A stretch of DNA of 38,571 nt, from positions 1 through 38,571 of the forward strand of contig JAIPAP010000032.1 in assembly GCA_021740045.1 (NCBI GenBank). Reading direction: 5' to 3'. Source of the DNA: Bacteroidales bacterium. Lineage in GTDB: Bacteria > Bacteroidota > Bacteroidia > Bacteroidales > JAIPAP01. The position numbers and the translations under genes were made by a program. Under the pieces are notes generated by a model. The model made no database searches. It worked only from the letters and a program-made list of their open reading frames with translations, and was not told the DNA's origin. The stretch's first letter is position 1; every line of letters starts with the position of its first letter. Shown here in pieces: positions 6,343-14,178 of this stretch.

Positions 6343-6813
6343 ATGCTTATGGATAAGGAAAAGAAAAGAGGCCGTTACGGCAGGATATACAAGCAGCTCC
6401 AGGAACTTGTGCCCAAGAGTGATGATACGCTGGCTCAAATGGCCACCATGGTGGCGGTATTGTACCATAAAATGGACTATTACTTCTGGTGCGGCTTTTA
6501 CCGCCGCTACGAAAATGGCAATAAACTCATCGTAGGCCCTTACCAGGGACCGGCAGCTTGCCAGGTGCTGGAAGGTGGCGGGGTTTGCCTGGAAAGTGTC
6601 AGGCAGCAGCAAACGGTGATTGTTCCCGATGTGGAAAAATTCCCCGGCCATATCGCCTGCGATTCCCGCTCGAAAAGCGAAATCGTGGTGCCCCTGAAAA
6701 ACGACAGCGGTGAGGTTATCGCCGTGCTCGATATCGACAGCAAGGAACTGGATTCCTTTGATGAAGCAGACCGCGAGGAGCTTGAAAAAATCATAGAACT
6801 GATCCAACGATGA
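6343..6813 (+). CDS. msrC: Free methionine-(R)-sulfoxide reductase (GAF-domain fRMsr)
   Basis: The whole 156-residue protein is one GAF domain. It has the fRMsr signatures GPYQGPAAC, GGGVC and FPGHIACDSRSKSEIVVPL, and keeps all three redox cysteines (C73, C82, C106, matching C84, C94 and C118 of the E. coli enzyme). It reduces free L-methionine (R)-sulfoxide in the cytosol, with electrons from thioredoxin in studied homologues. A start at 6349 (second ATG) is also possible. Its last four bases overlap the next gene, so the two are translationally coupled. Confidence 0.93.
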   Translation: MLMDKEKKRGRYGRIYKQLQELVPKSDDTLAQMATMVAVLYHKMDYYFWCGFYRRYENGNKLIVGPYQGPAACQVLEGGGVCLESVRQQQTVIVPDVEKFPGHIACDSRSKSEIVVPLKNDSGEVIAVLDIDSKELDSFDEADREELEKIIELIQR

Positions 6814-7370
6814 TACTGGCCTTAATCTTAATCGCGCTGGGTTTGGCATCCGACTCCTTCCGAATTGCCGTTTCGGGCGGGCTTTCCTTAAAAAAGGCCG
6901 GAATGCCGGTATTTCTGAAAGTCGGTTTGGTGTTCACCCTTTTTTATGTGCTGATGGCCTGGGGAGGCTGGTGGCTGGGTGAACTCATTACTCCCATGAT
7001 CAAGCCTGCCGGGCCGTGGATCGGATCGGCTGTGTTGGTTGTGCTAGGCGGAAAGCTGATCTGGAAAGGTTTTTATGATCAGCCGGAAGACCATTTATTC
7101 AACATCAACAACTTGGTGGTACTGATTGGTATTGCACTGGCCAATGGCTTTAATGCTCTGGTAGCCGGACTGGCCATTAACTTTGGCGGATGGGGTATAC
7201 CCAGGCCATTGCTCATCATCGGGGGACTTACCCTGATTCTTGCCATTGCCGGAATTCAAACCGGTTATACCTATCAATGTTCTAAGTGCGGGAAAAAAGC
7301 CGTTTTTGCCGGGGGAATAGTGATGATCGCCGGCGCTGCACTTATTTTTGTCAATACATTAAAATTCTAA
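6810..7370 (+). CDS. MntP-like membrane protein (putative metal efflux)
   Basis: The 186-residue protein has about six membrane segments and two internally related halves, as in the MntP manganese exporter family. The first-half motif LGLASDSFRIAVSGGL keeps the conserved aspartate (D15). The second-half motif IALANGFNALVAGL has asparagine (N115) where E. coli MntP has its second conserved aspartate. A short loop carries CSKC (C157, C160) before the last membrane segment, which I do not know as a normal part of MntP. Overlap by ATGA with msrC and only six bases to the next gene indicate an operon. Substrate is uncertain: manganese by family, but the altered residue weakens that. Confidence 0.75.
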   Translation: MILALILIALGLASDSFRIAVSGGLSLKKAGMPVFLKVGLVFTLFYVLMAWGGWWLGELITPMIKPAGPWIGSAVLVVLGGKLIWKGFYDQPEDHLFNINNLVVLIGIALANGFNALVAGLAINFGGWGIPRPLLIIGGLTLILAIAGIQTGYTYQCSKCGKKAVFAGGIVMIAGAALIFVNTLKF

Positions 7371-7376
7371 ACATTC

Positions 7377-8399
7377 ATGAAAAAGACATTACTCGTTACC
7401 GTTTTATTCATTGCAACCATCATTGGCGTGGGCCAAATCCCACCCGGTTATTATGACGATGCCGAAGGTCTTTCGGGCGATCAGCTTAAGCAAGCCCTAC
7501 ATCAGATCATTGATGATCATGATGAATACAGCTACGATGACCTCCGGGATTTCATTCTTAAAAATACCGATGAAGACCCCAATAACCCCAACAATGTGAT
7601 TTTGCTGTACACCGGCCGTTCGCAGCCCAAATCCACCTTTGGCGGCGGTGCCGACGACTGGAACCGCGAACACGTTTGGGCCAAGTCGCATGGCGATTTC
7701 GGGAACTCAGCTCCTTGCGGCACCGATGCCCATCACATCCGGCCAACGGATGCTTCGGTGAACAGCTCGCGAGGCAACCTCGATTTTGATGACGGTGGTC
7801 AGCAGCATGACGAAGCAACCGGATGCTATTTTGATGATGACTCCTGGGAGCCCCGCGATGAGGTAAAAGGCGATGTAGCCCGGATGATCTTTTACATGGC
7901 CGTTCGCTATGAAGGTGGCTCGGGTGAGCCGGACCTGGAAGTGGTGGATGAGGTGGATACCTATCCCGACCCGGAACATGGTAAGCTTACAACCCTCTTG
8001 GAATGGCATACCGAAGACCCGCCGGATACGTTTGAAATGGACCGCCATGAAGTGATCTTCGATTACCAGGCAAACCGCAATCCCTTTATCGATCACCCGG
8101 AATATGCCGAATCCATTTGGGGAACCTCATCGGCAAGCCCCGGTGAAAAGGATAAAAGCATTCTCATTTATCCGTTACCGGTTGAAAACAGGCTGAATAT
8201 TCATCTCCAGGGAAATTATAATTACGATCAACTATCATTTCATATTTTTAATGCCGGCGGACAGCTGATGGAAATAGATAAAAGCATTCATTCGAAATTG
8301 ATCAGTATGGATGTGGAGGAATATCCAAAGGGCTTGTATATTTTAACCATTAAGCAAGGTGACGGGAAGCCGGTTATTAACAATAAGTTTATTAAATAA
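7377..8399 (+). CDS. Secreted endonuclease I with T9SS sorting domain
   Basis: A signal peptide (about residues 1-19) precedes an endonuclease I domain of the His-Me type. The motif WNREHVWAKSHG (residues 95-106, catalytic H99) and DAHHIRP (117-123) are the metal and nucleic-acid-cutting site of this family. Residues about 256-340 form a T9SS sorting domain (ILIYPLPVENRLNIHL, then YPKGLYILTIKQGDGK). In its signature the usual NP is LP. It should cut extracellular DNA or RNA, probably for nutrient recovery. It follows the MntP-like gene by six bases. The domain is about as long as stand-alone members, so it looks complete. Confidence 0.9.
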   Translation: MKKTLLVTVLFIATIIGVGQIPPGYYDDAEGLSGDQLKQALHQIIDDHDEYSYDDLRDFILKNTDEDPNNPNNVILLYTGRSQPKSTFGGGADDWNREHVWAKSHGDFGNSAPCGTDAHHIRPTDASVNSSRGNLDFDDGGQQHDEATGCYFDDDSWEPRDEVKGDVARMIFYMAVRYEGGSGEPDLEVVDEVDTYPDPEHGKLTTLLEWHTEDPPDTFEMDRHEVIFDYQANRNPFIDHPEYAESIWGTSSASPGEKDKSILIYPLPVENRLNIHLQGNYNYDQLSFHIFNAGGQLMEIDKSIHSKLISMDVEEYPKGLYILTIKQGDGKPVINNKFIK

Positions 8400-8411
8400 G
8401 GCATGTAACTC

Positions 8412-8861
8412 TTGAATAAAATTCGACTTACCAAAGAATTCAAATTTGAAATGGCTCATGCCCTCAAGGGCTATAATGGGCCTTGCCAAAGCATACACGG
8501 ACATTCTTACGAGTTATGGGTTACCGTTATCGGTAAACCCAATGATGATCCAAATTCCCCGGATTACGGGATGATCATGGATTTTAAGAAGTTAAAGGAG
8601 ATCGTCAGGGAAAATTTTATTAATGATTATGATCACAGTCTAGTGCTTCCCGACAGTGTTTCGCAGGAAAATATTGATGCCATGGGTGAGTTGGCCGAAA
8701 GGTTGATTGTAGTCCCCTGGCAGCCCACTACCGAGAACCTGCTTACCGAGATCGTAAGAAGGGTAGGGGACAAGCTTCCTGAAGGTGTATCGCTTCATAG
8801 CCTGAAAATCCAGGAAACGGTTACCTCTTATGCCGAGTGGCATGCGACGGATAATGAATAA
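8412..8861 (+). CDS. queD: 6-carboxy-5,6,7,8-tetrahydropterin synthase
   Basis: QueD converts 7,8-dihydroneopterin triphosphate to 6-carboxytetrahydropterin in queuosine and preQ1 synthesis. The 149-residue protein shows the zinc histidines H16, H29 and H31 (FEMAHAL; SIHGHSY), catalytic C25 (GPC), D72 and H75 in the DYDHS motif and the pterin-binding glutamate region TTENL, with E135 near the end. The start must be the TTG at 8412: a stop codon lies two codons upstream and the next ATG would remove the start of the first strand. It lies 12 bases after the endonuclease gene. Confidence 0.93.
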   Translation: MNKIRLTKEFKFEMAHALKGYNGPCQSIHGHSYELWVTVIGKPNDDPNSPDYGMIMDFKKLKEIVRENFINDYDHSLVLPDSVSQENIDAMGELAERLIVVPWQPTTENLLTEIVRRVGDKLPEGVSLHSLKIQETVTSYAEWHATDNE

Positions 8862-8896
8862 ATCGCTTTGCGCTCGGTGCCGAGCGCAAAGCGATT
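8861..8896. terminator. Perfect hairpin between convergent queD and fhs
   Basis: Arms AATCGCTTTGCGCTCGG (8861-8877) and CCGAGCGCAAAGCGATT (8880-8896) are exact reverse complements. They start at the queD stop codon and end six bases from the fhs stop. Neither side has a T-tract, so it may serve as an RNA 3'-end stabiliser rather than a classical terminator. Confidence 0.65.
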
Positions 8897-8902
8897 CTGA
8901 AT

Positions 8903-10579
8903 TTAGAACAGTCCACTTATATTACCTTCTTTATCAATATCAATATCTTCGGCCGAGGGCTTGGAAGGCAAGCCAGGCATACGCAGGATCTTACCGGTAA
9001 TTGGAATCACGAAGCCTGCTCCTGCAGCGACTTCAATTTCCCTTACGGTAACCACAAAATCTTTTGGCCGGCCCAATAATTTGGGATTATCGGATAGCGA
9101 TTTTTGGGTTTTGGCAATGCACACCGGTAAATTATCCAAACCAAGATCGGCAATCTTGCGCAGGTCGGCTTTGGCTTGTGAAGAATAATCAATGGCCTTT
9201 GCACCGTAAATGTTTGTTGCTACAGTTTCGACCTTCTTTTCAACTCCCCATTTCCAGTCATACATGGGTTTATAGGTGGAGGTACACATTTCCGCTTCTT
9301 TGATCACTTTTTCGGCCAATTCGGTAGCACCATCGCCGCCTTTACCCCAAACATCGGCTTCAACGGCTTCAACACCAAGTTCACGGCACCGGTCTTTTAC
9401 AATTTGGATCTCTTCATCGGTATCGGAAGTGAATTTATTGATGCCTACAACTGCACAAATATCAAATATCTGGATGTTCTCAATGTGCTTTTCGAGGTTG
9501 CTCAGTCCTTTTTTGAGTGCTTCGGGATTGGGTTTGTTAATGTCTTCCAGCGGAACACCTCCGTGAAATTTAAGTGCACGCACAGTAGCTACAAGGACTA
9601 CCGCCTTAGGTGATAGCCCGGAATAGCCGCATTTGATATCGAAGAATTTTTCGGCGCCCAGGTCAAACCCGAAACCGGCCTCGGTAACGGTGTAATCGGA
9701 GTAGGTCATGCCCATGCGGGTGGCAATAACGGAATTGGTACCCTGGGCTATATTTGCAAACGGGCCGCCGTGAATAATGGCTGGGGTGTTTTCGAGGGTT
9801 TGCACCAGGTTGGGCTTGATGGCATGTTTCAATAAGGCAGCCATGGCCCCGTTGGCATTCATATCGCGGGCATAAACCGGTTTTTTGTCAAAGGTGTATC
9901 CGACAAAAATATTTCCCAGCTTTTCCTTAAGGTCTTCCAGGTTTTCGGCCAGGCAGAGGGCTGCCATCACCTCTGAGGCGGCAGTTATGTCAAAGCCTGT
10001 TTCGCGGGGCATGCCTGATGTTCGTCCACCTAAACCAATTACAGCATGCCGCAGTGAGCGGTCGTTCATATCCATCACACGCTTCCAGTAAATGGTGCGT
10101 GGATCGAGCCCGATGCTGTATTCCGATTTTGGATTGCGGATGTTATTATCGATCAAAGCCGCTAACAGGTTATGGGCTTTTTCGATGGCCGCAAAATCAC
10201 CGGTGAAATGCAGGTTGATATCTTCCATGGGAATTACCTGCGAATGACCGCCTCCCGTGGCCCCTCCTTTAATGCCGAAAACCGGGCCCAGCGAAGGTTC
10301 GCGCAATACCACCGTGGATTTCTTTCCCACTTTATTCAACGCTTGTGATAGTCCGATTGACATGGTGGTTTTTCCTTCTCCGGCAGGTGTTGGTGAAATG
10401 GCCGAAACAAGGATTAGGTTGCTTTTGTCGGCCTTCTCCCGGTCAATTAGTTGCACAGGCAACTTAGCCTTATCGTTGCCATATTTTTCCAATTTGTCTT
10501 CGGTAATGCCCATTTTTTCGGCAATTTCGGCAATGGGCTTTTTATCAGCGTTTTTGGCGATATCTATATCTGTTCTCAT
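8903..10579 (-). CDS. fhs: Formate--tetrahydrofolate ligase
   Basis: This ATP-dependent enzyme makes 10-formyltetrahydrofolate from formate, feeding purine and one-carbon metabolism. The 558-residue length is the usual one. The nucleotide-binding loop TPAGEGKTT is at residues 64-72. Other family blocks are visible, such as REPSLGPVFGIKGGATGGG, GGPFANIAQGTNS, TEAGFGFDLGAEKF and the C-terminal GAGFVIPITGKILRMPGLP. It stands alone on the - strand, convergent with queD and 125 bases downstream of a histidine kinase gene. Start at 10579 (MRTDIDIAKNA) agrees with the family. Confidence 0.96.
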   Translation of the reverse strand: MRTDIDIAKNADKKPIAEIAEKMGITEDKLEKYGNDKAKLPVQLIDREKADKSNLILVSAISPTPAGEGKTTMSIGLSQALNKVGKKSTVVLREPSLGPVFGIKGGATGGGHSQVIPMEDINLHFTGDFAAIEKAHNLLAALIDNNIRNPKSEYSIGLDPRTIYWKRVMDMNDRSLRHAVIGLGGRTSGMPRETGFDITAASEVMAALCLAENLEDLKEKLGNIFVGYTFDKKPVYARDMNANGAMAALLKHAIKPNLVQTLENTPAIIHGGPFANIAQGTNSVIATRMGMTYSDYTVTEAGFGFDLGAEKFFDIKCGYSGLSPKAVVLVATVRALKFHGGVPLEDINKPNPEALKKGLSNLEKHIENIQIFDICAVVGINKFTSDTDEEIQIVKDRCRELGVEAVEADVWGKGGDGATELAEKVIKEAEMCTSTYKPMYDWKWGVEKKVETVATNIYGAKAIDYSSQAKADLRKIADLGLDNLPVCIAKTQKSLSDNPKLLGRPKDFVVTVREIEVAAGAGFVIPITGKILRMPGLPSKPSAEDIDIDKEGNISGLF

Positions 10580-10704
10580 CGTTAAAAGGTTTTGTTGTTT
10601 GCCTTAATGTTTAAAATGACATGGCTTTTAGTGAAATGAATCAATGTTCGTCACTGAAGCCTTTGCCACAAAACTTAACAATTTTCGGGGAACAGAGTTT
10701 AATA

Positions 10705-13700
10705 TTAATCCCGTATGAGGTATTCGTTGATTTTTTGCATGAGTACCTGTCGTTCGATAGGTTTTGGAACATAATCATTACAACCTGCCTTCATGCAGTT
10801 TGCCTCGTCACCGGGCGTAGCATATGCGGTTTGTGCTATAATCGGAATTTTCGGGCGGATTTCCTTCATGCGTCTGGTGGTGGCAAATCCATCCATACCA
10901 GGTAGTTGTATATCCATTAATACCAGGTCGATCTTTTCGGTATCGGCCAGATCGAGCGCTTCCTGCCCTGTTTTGGCAACCAGTATATTTGCACCCGGCA
11001 GTTTAAGAATAGTTTTTAAATATTTGGCATTAATATGATCGTCTTCAACAACCAGAATAGTTTTTCCGGACCAGTTGTAGCTCGAGTCGAATATCTGTAC
11101 TTTTCGGGGTTCGGGTTTTTCCTGCTGGGGCGATTTAAGGGGGATCTCAACGGAGAAAAGTGATCCTTCTCCTTCGGTGGATTCCAGGTGAATAGAACCG
11201 CCCAAAATGTGTGATAATCCTTTACAAATGGCCAATCCCAAACCTGTTCCCCCGTACTCGCGGGTATAACTGTAATCAACCTGCCTGAAGCGCTGGAAGA
11301 TCATCTCTTTTTCCTTTTCAGGGATCCCGATGCCGGTATCTTTTACATAAAAGTAGAAACGGTTGTTTTTCCGAATTTCCAGGCCGAACTCGATCTTTCC
11401 TTCATGGGTGAATTTTATAGCATTGGAGATGAGATTATTAGCGATTTGCTTCAGACGGTAAGGATCGGAAATAAGTTTTTTATCCTCTTTTGCACGCTCG
11501 GGATGAATGAGTTCCAGGTGTTGTTTTTCCTGTATTTCCATTTCATGCTTTGCCGACTCAATGATATCATTCAAAAAGTTATTCAGGCTAAATTCTTTTT
11601 TTACAATTTCCAGTTGACCGGATTCGATCTTGGAAATATCGATAATATCATTAATGAGTTGGAGAAGCGTATTACTGCTATTCTTGATAAGGGCTGTGTA
11701 TTCTTCCCTTTCTTCCTCCTCCAGGTCGGGATCGGTGAGCATATCGATAAAACCGATAATGTGGTTCATCGGGGTACGTATCTCGTGTGACATATTGGCC
11801 AGGAAGGCTGATTTTAAACGATCCGATTCTTCGGCCTTTTCCTTGGCCTTAAGCAGCTCCTGTTCGGCTTCCTTGCGCTTGGTAATATCCCTGATGATGG
11901 CCTGGATGTAAACATGATTTTTAAGCTCGATGCGATTGAGACCGATTTCTGCAGTAAAGGGTGTGCCGTCAATACGGAGATGTTGCCATTCGAAGGATTG
12001 GGGCTTACCTTCCAGGGTTTTATTGATTAAGCTATTGATGCGGTCACGCGAGTTACTGCCATCGGGCTGGTACTCCGGTGAAAATTTAAAAGGTGTTTCC
12101 CCAATGATCTCTTCTTTGTTGCAGCCAAACATGGATAACACCCTGTCGTTGCAATCGACGAAGTTATGGCCTTCCATCAGAAAAATGGCGTCGTTAGCCG
12201 ATTCAAAGAGCGTTTTGAATTTGATCTGGCTCTCCTTTAATTGCTGTTCGGCAAATTTGCGTTCGGTAATATCGCGATAGATGCCGTAGACGGCCGGCTC
12301 ACCCTGGCCGGTTTCCACCGGCACTCCCAGCAATGAAACATTAACCAGGGTACCGTTTTTCCGCTGGCGAACGGTTTCTTCCCATACCTTTTCGCCGGCC
12401 CATATTTTGCGGGTAATATTGGCGGCCTCCTCGCGATAGCCTTCCGGGGCCAGCAATTCATCAATACGCTCACCCATAACCTCATCGGCTTTGTATCCGA
12501 AAAGTTTCTCAAATTCTTCATTTACACGGAGACCAACACTATTCTTATCAACCAAAACAATAGCCTCGGGGGCTCCGTTAAAGAGTTTTTCAAAATATGA
12601 TTTTTCAATGGCCAGCTCACGTTGTGCCTGCTGTTTATGGATAGCTGAACCGACAATGTCAGCCGCTGTTTTGAGAATATCCATTTCGGAGTGGGTCCAT
12701 TCACGCTCATTAACACAGTCATCAAAACCTATAAAACCCCAAAAGGAGTCATTCACAAAGATGGGAACTATGATAATCGACAATATATCCTGTGGTTCCA
12801 GTATGGCCCGCATTTCGTCCGTCAAGTCCTTTACCAATCCGCTGTATATTTTGCCGGACTGAAGCTTATTGTATAACTCATCAAGACTTTGCTTATAGTT
12901 TATGTTCTGTAATTCGGAATTATTGATCTGTGCTTCTATACCCTCGGCAGCCCACTCGAAAAGCTGGCTGGTATATAGCTCGCCTTTATCGGTGTGATTC
13001 TTAAATATATAAACCCGGCTTACCATAGTAGCCTTGCCCAACTTTTCAAGAACCTGGTCAATTTGCTCAATCCAGCTAAAGGACTGAAGGAATCGCTCGG
13101 AAGCAAAACTGATGGCGCCAAGGATACTTTCTCTTACGGTTAACTTATCAATTACCTTTTTATATTCGGTAAGATCGGTGGTAACAACATATCTTATTTG
13201 TGAAGAATCCGATAGATCGGCTTTGATAAAGCGGTTACGAATGTATTTTCTTTCCCCGGTTTCTTTATTTTCAATCCAAAATTCAAGTTGATCGGGATAA
13301 GTTCCATCACTACTCATCTTGTCCTGGATTTCTTTTATACGAGGCTTCTCCTCAGGGATAGCACAATCAACACCATTTATGAGATGAATTTGATCGCGAC
13401 GATAACCCAGGATCTCACAAATTTTATCATTGGCATATACCACTTTATCGTTTTCAATAATGCTGATACCATCATTTATGTTATCAAAAAGGATTTTAAA
13501 AGGTTCGGCCTCGCCAAATGAATTTATTCCGGGATATAAGGCTTTGAATGAGATTAATATGGAGAAGGGATGTAATTCCTCCGATTCAAGCTTGCGTCCT
13601 TTTAATCCTACATTTACCGGATAATTTTCATTTAATTGAATGGGTAAGGAATGGATCACGAAAGATTTTTCCCGCTTCAGCTTTTCAATGGCAGATTTTA

Positions 13701-13986
13701 CCTGCTCACTTTGAAGAAGATCATGCATCTTATTTTTCGCTTGCGAAGACTCAATGTCAAAATGCGTTAGTTTTTTAAATTCATCATTACCCAAAATGAA
13801 GTTAGCCTGTTCATCTATCAATAAAGCTGCATTGGGAACCGAATTGATAAAATCAATCGCAAGGGAGTTGTTGTTTGGGTTAGCTTTCAAATTGTTATTA
13901 TCAGTGTTCATCTTTCTCATAATTAGTTGAAAGAAGCTGGAATATCGCTGTGCTTTTCGCTGTTGTTCAGTGCTATTTTTATACAT
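10705..13986 (-). CDS. Hybrid sensor histidine kinase: PAS-PAS-GAF-PAS-PAS-HisKA-HATPase-REC
   Basis: The 1093-residue protein has no signal peptide or clear membrane segment, so it is probably cytosolic. In order: a divergent PAS (about 45-150), PAS (160-280), a GAF domain (290-450), PAS (462-580), PAS (586-705), a coiled linker, HisKA with the phospho-acceptor H734 (ANMSHEIRTP), HATPase with NLISNAIKFT, DTGIGIP and GGTGLGLAI, and a receiver domain with D1025 (LVLMDIQLPGMDG) and K1075. There is no output domain, so phosphate must pass to another protein or the receiver self-regulates. Signal unknown. Its kinase and receiver resemble those of the protein at 32408-34363. The true start may be the ATG at 13911 (MNTDNNN), giving 1068 residues. 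Confidence 0.9.
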   Translation of the reverse strand: MYKNSTEQQRKAQRYSSFFQLIMRKMNTDNNNLKANPNNNSLAIDFINSVPNAALLIDEQANFILGNDEFKKLTHFDIESSQAKNKMHDLLQSEQVKSAIEKLKREKSFVIHSLPIQLNENYPVNVGLKGRKLESEELHPFSILISFKALYPGINSFGEAEPFKILFDNINDGISIIENDKVVYANDKICEILGYRRDQIHLINGVDCAIPEEKPRIKEIQDKMSSDGTYPDQLEFWIENKETGERKYIRNRFIKADLSDSSQIRYVVTTDLTEYKKVIDKLTVRESILGAISFASERFLQSFSWIEQIDQVLEKLGKATMVSRVYIFKNHTDKGELYTSQLFEWAAEGIEAQINNSELQNINYKQSLDELYNKLQSGKIYSGLVKDLTDEMRAILEPQDILSIIIVPIFVNDSFWGFIGFDDCVNEREWTHSEMDILKTAADIVGSAIHKQQAQRELAIEKSYFEKLFNGAPEAIVLVDKNSVGLRVNEEFEKLFGYKADEVMGERIDELLAPEGYREEAANITRKIWAGEKVWEETVRQRKNGTLVNVSLLGVPVETGQGEPAVYGIYRDITERKFAEQQLKESQIKFKTLFESANDAIFLMEGHNFVDCNDRVLSMFGCNKEEIIGETPFKFSPEYQPDGSNSRDRINSLINKTLEGKPQSFEWQHLRIDGTPFTAEIGLNRIELKNHVYIQAIIRDITKRKEAEQELLKAKEKAEESDRLKSAFLANMSHEIRTPMNHIIGFIDMLTDPDLEEEEREEYTALIKNSSNTLLQLINDIIDISKIESGQLEIVKKEFSLNNFLNDIIESAKHEMEIQEKQHLELIHPERAKEDKKLISDPYRLKQIANNLISNAIKFTHEGKIEFGLEIRKNNRFYFYVKDTGIGIPEKEKEMIFQRFRQVDYSYTREYGGTGLGLAICKGLSHILGGSIHLESTEGEGSLFSVEIPLKSPQQEKPEPRKVQIFDSSYNWSGKTILVVEDDHINAKYLKTILKLPGANILVAKTGQEALDLADTEKIDLVLMDIQLPGMDGFATTRRMKEIRPKIPIIAQTAYATPGDEANCMKAGCNDYVPKPIERQVLMQKINEYLIRD

Positions 13987-14080
13987 CAGTACGTTGTCAA
14001 AAATGGATCAAATTTTTTATTCCTATCAGTTTATCCATTTAAGGCAAAAAGGTTGCACAGTATAGGCCCTAAATTAATAC

Positions 14081-14114
14081 AAAAAAGCGAAATGGGAACC
14101 AGGTCCCATTTCGC
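14081..14114 (-). terminator. Terminator of the efflux operon
   Basis: On the - strand an 11-bp perfect stem (arms GCGAAATGGGA and TCCCATTTCGC, six-base loop) is followed by TTTTTT. It lies 65 bases after the stop of the RND gene and upstream of the kinase gene, so it closes the operon. Confidence 0.85.
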
Positions 14115-14178
14115 CTTTTAACAGCTTCTTTTTTTAAAAACACATTACAGCTATTGAATTTTCCATACTTCATGGGCT

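Noticed and set aside
6319-6849. 176-codon - strand ORF
   Set aside because: Antisense to msrC, whose three cysteines and GAF motifs prove the + strand frame.
11016-11279. Small ORFs within the large hybrid kinase as separate response-regulator genes
   Set aside because: They are in other frames; the receiver domain is fused in the kinase frame without interruption.
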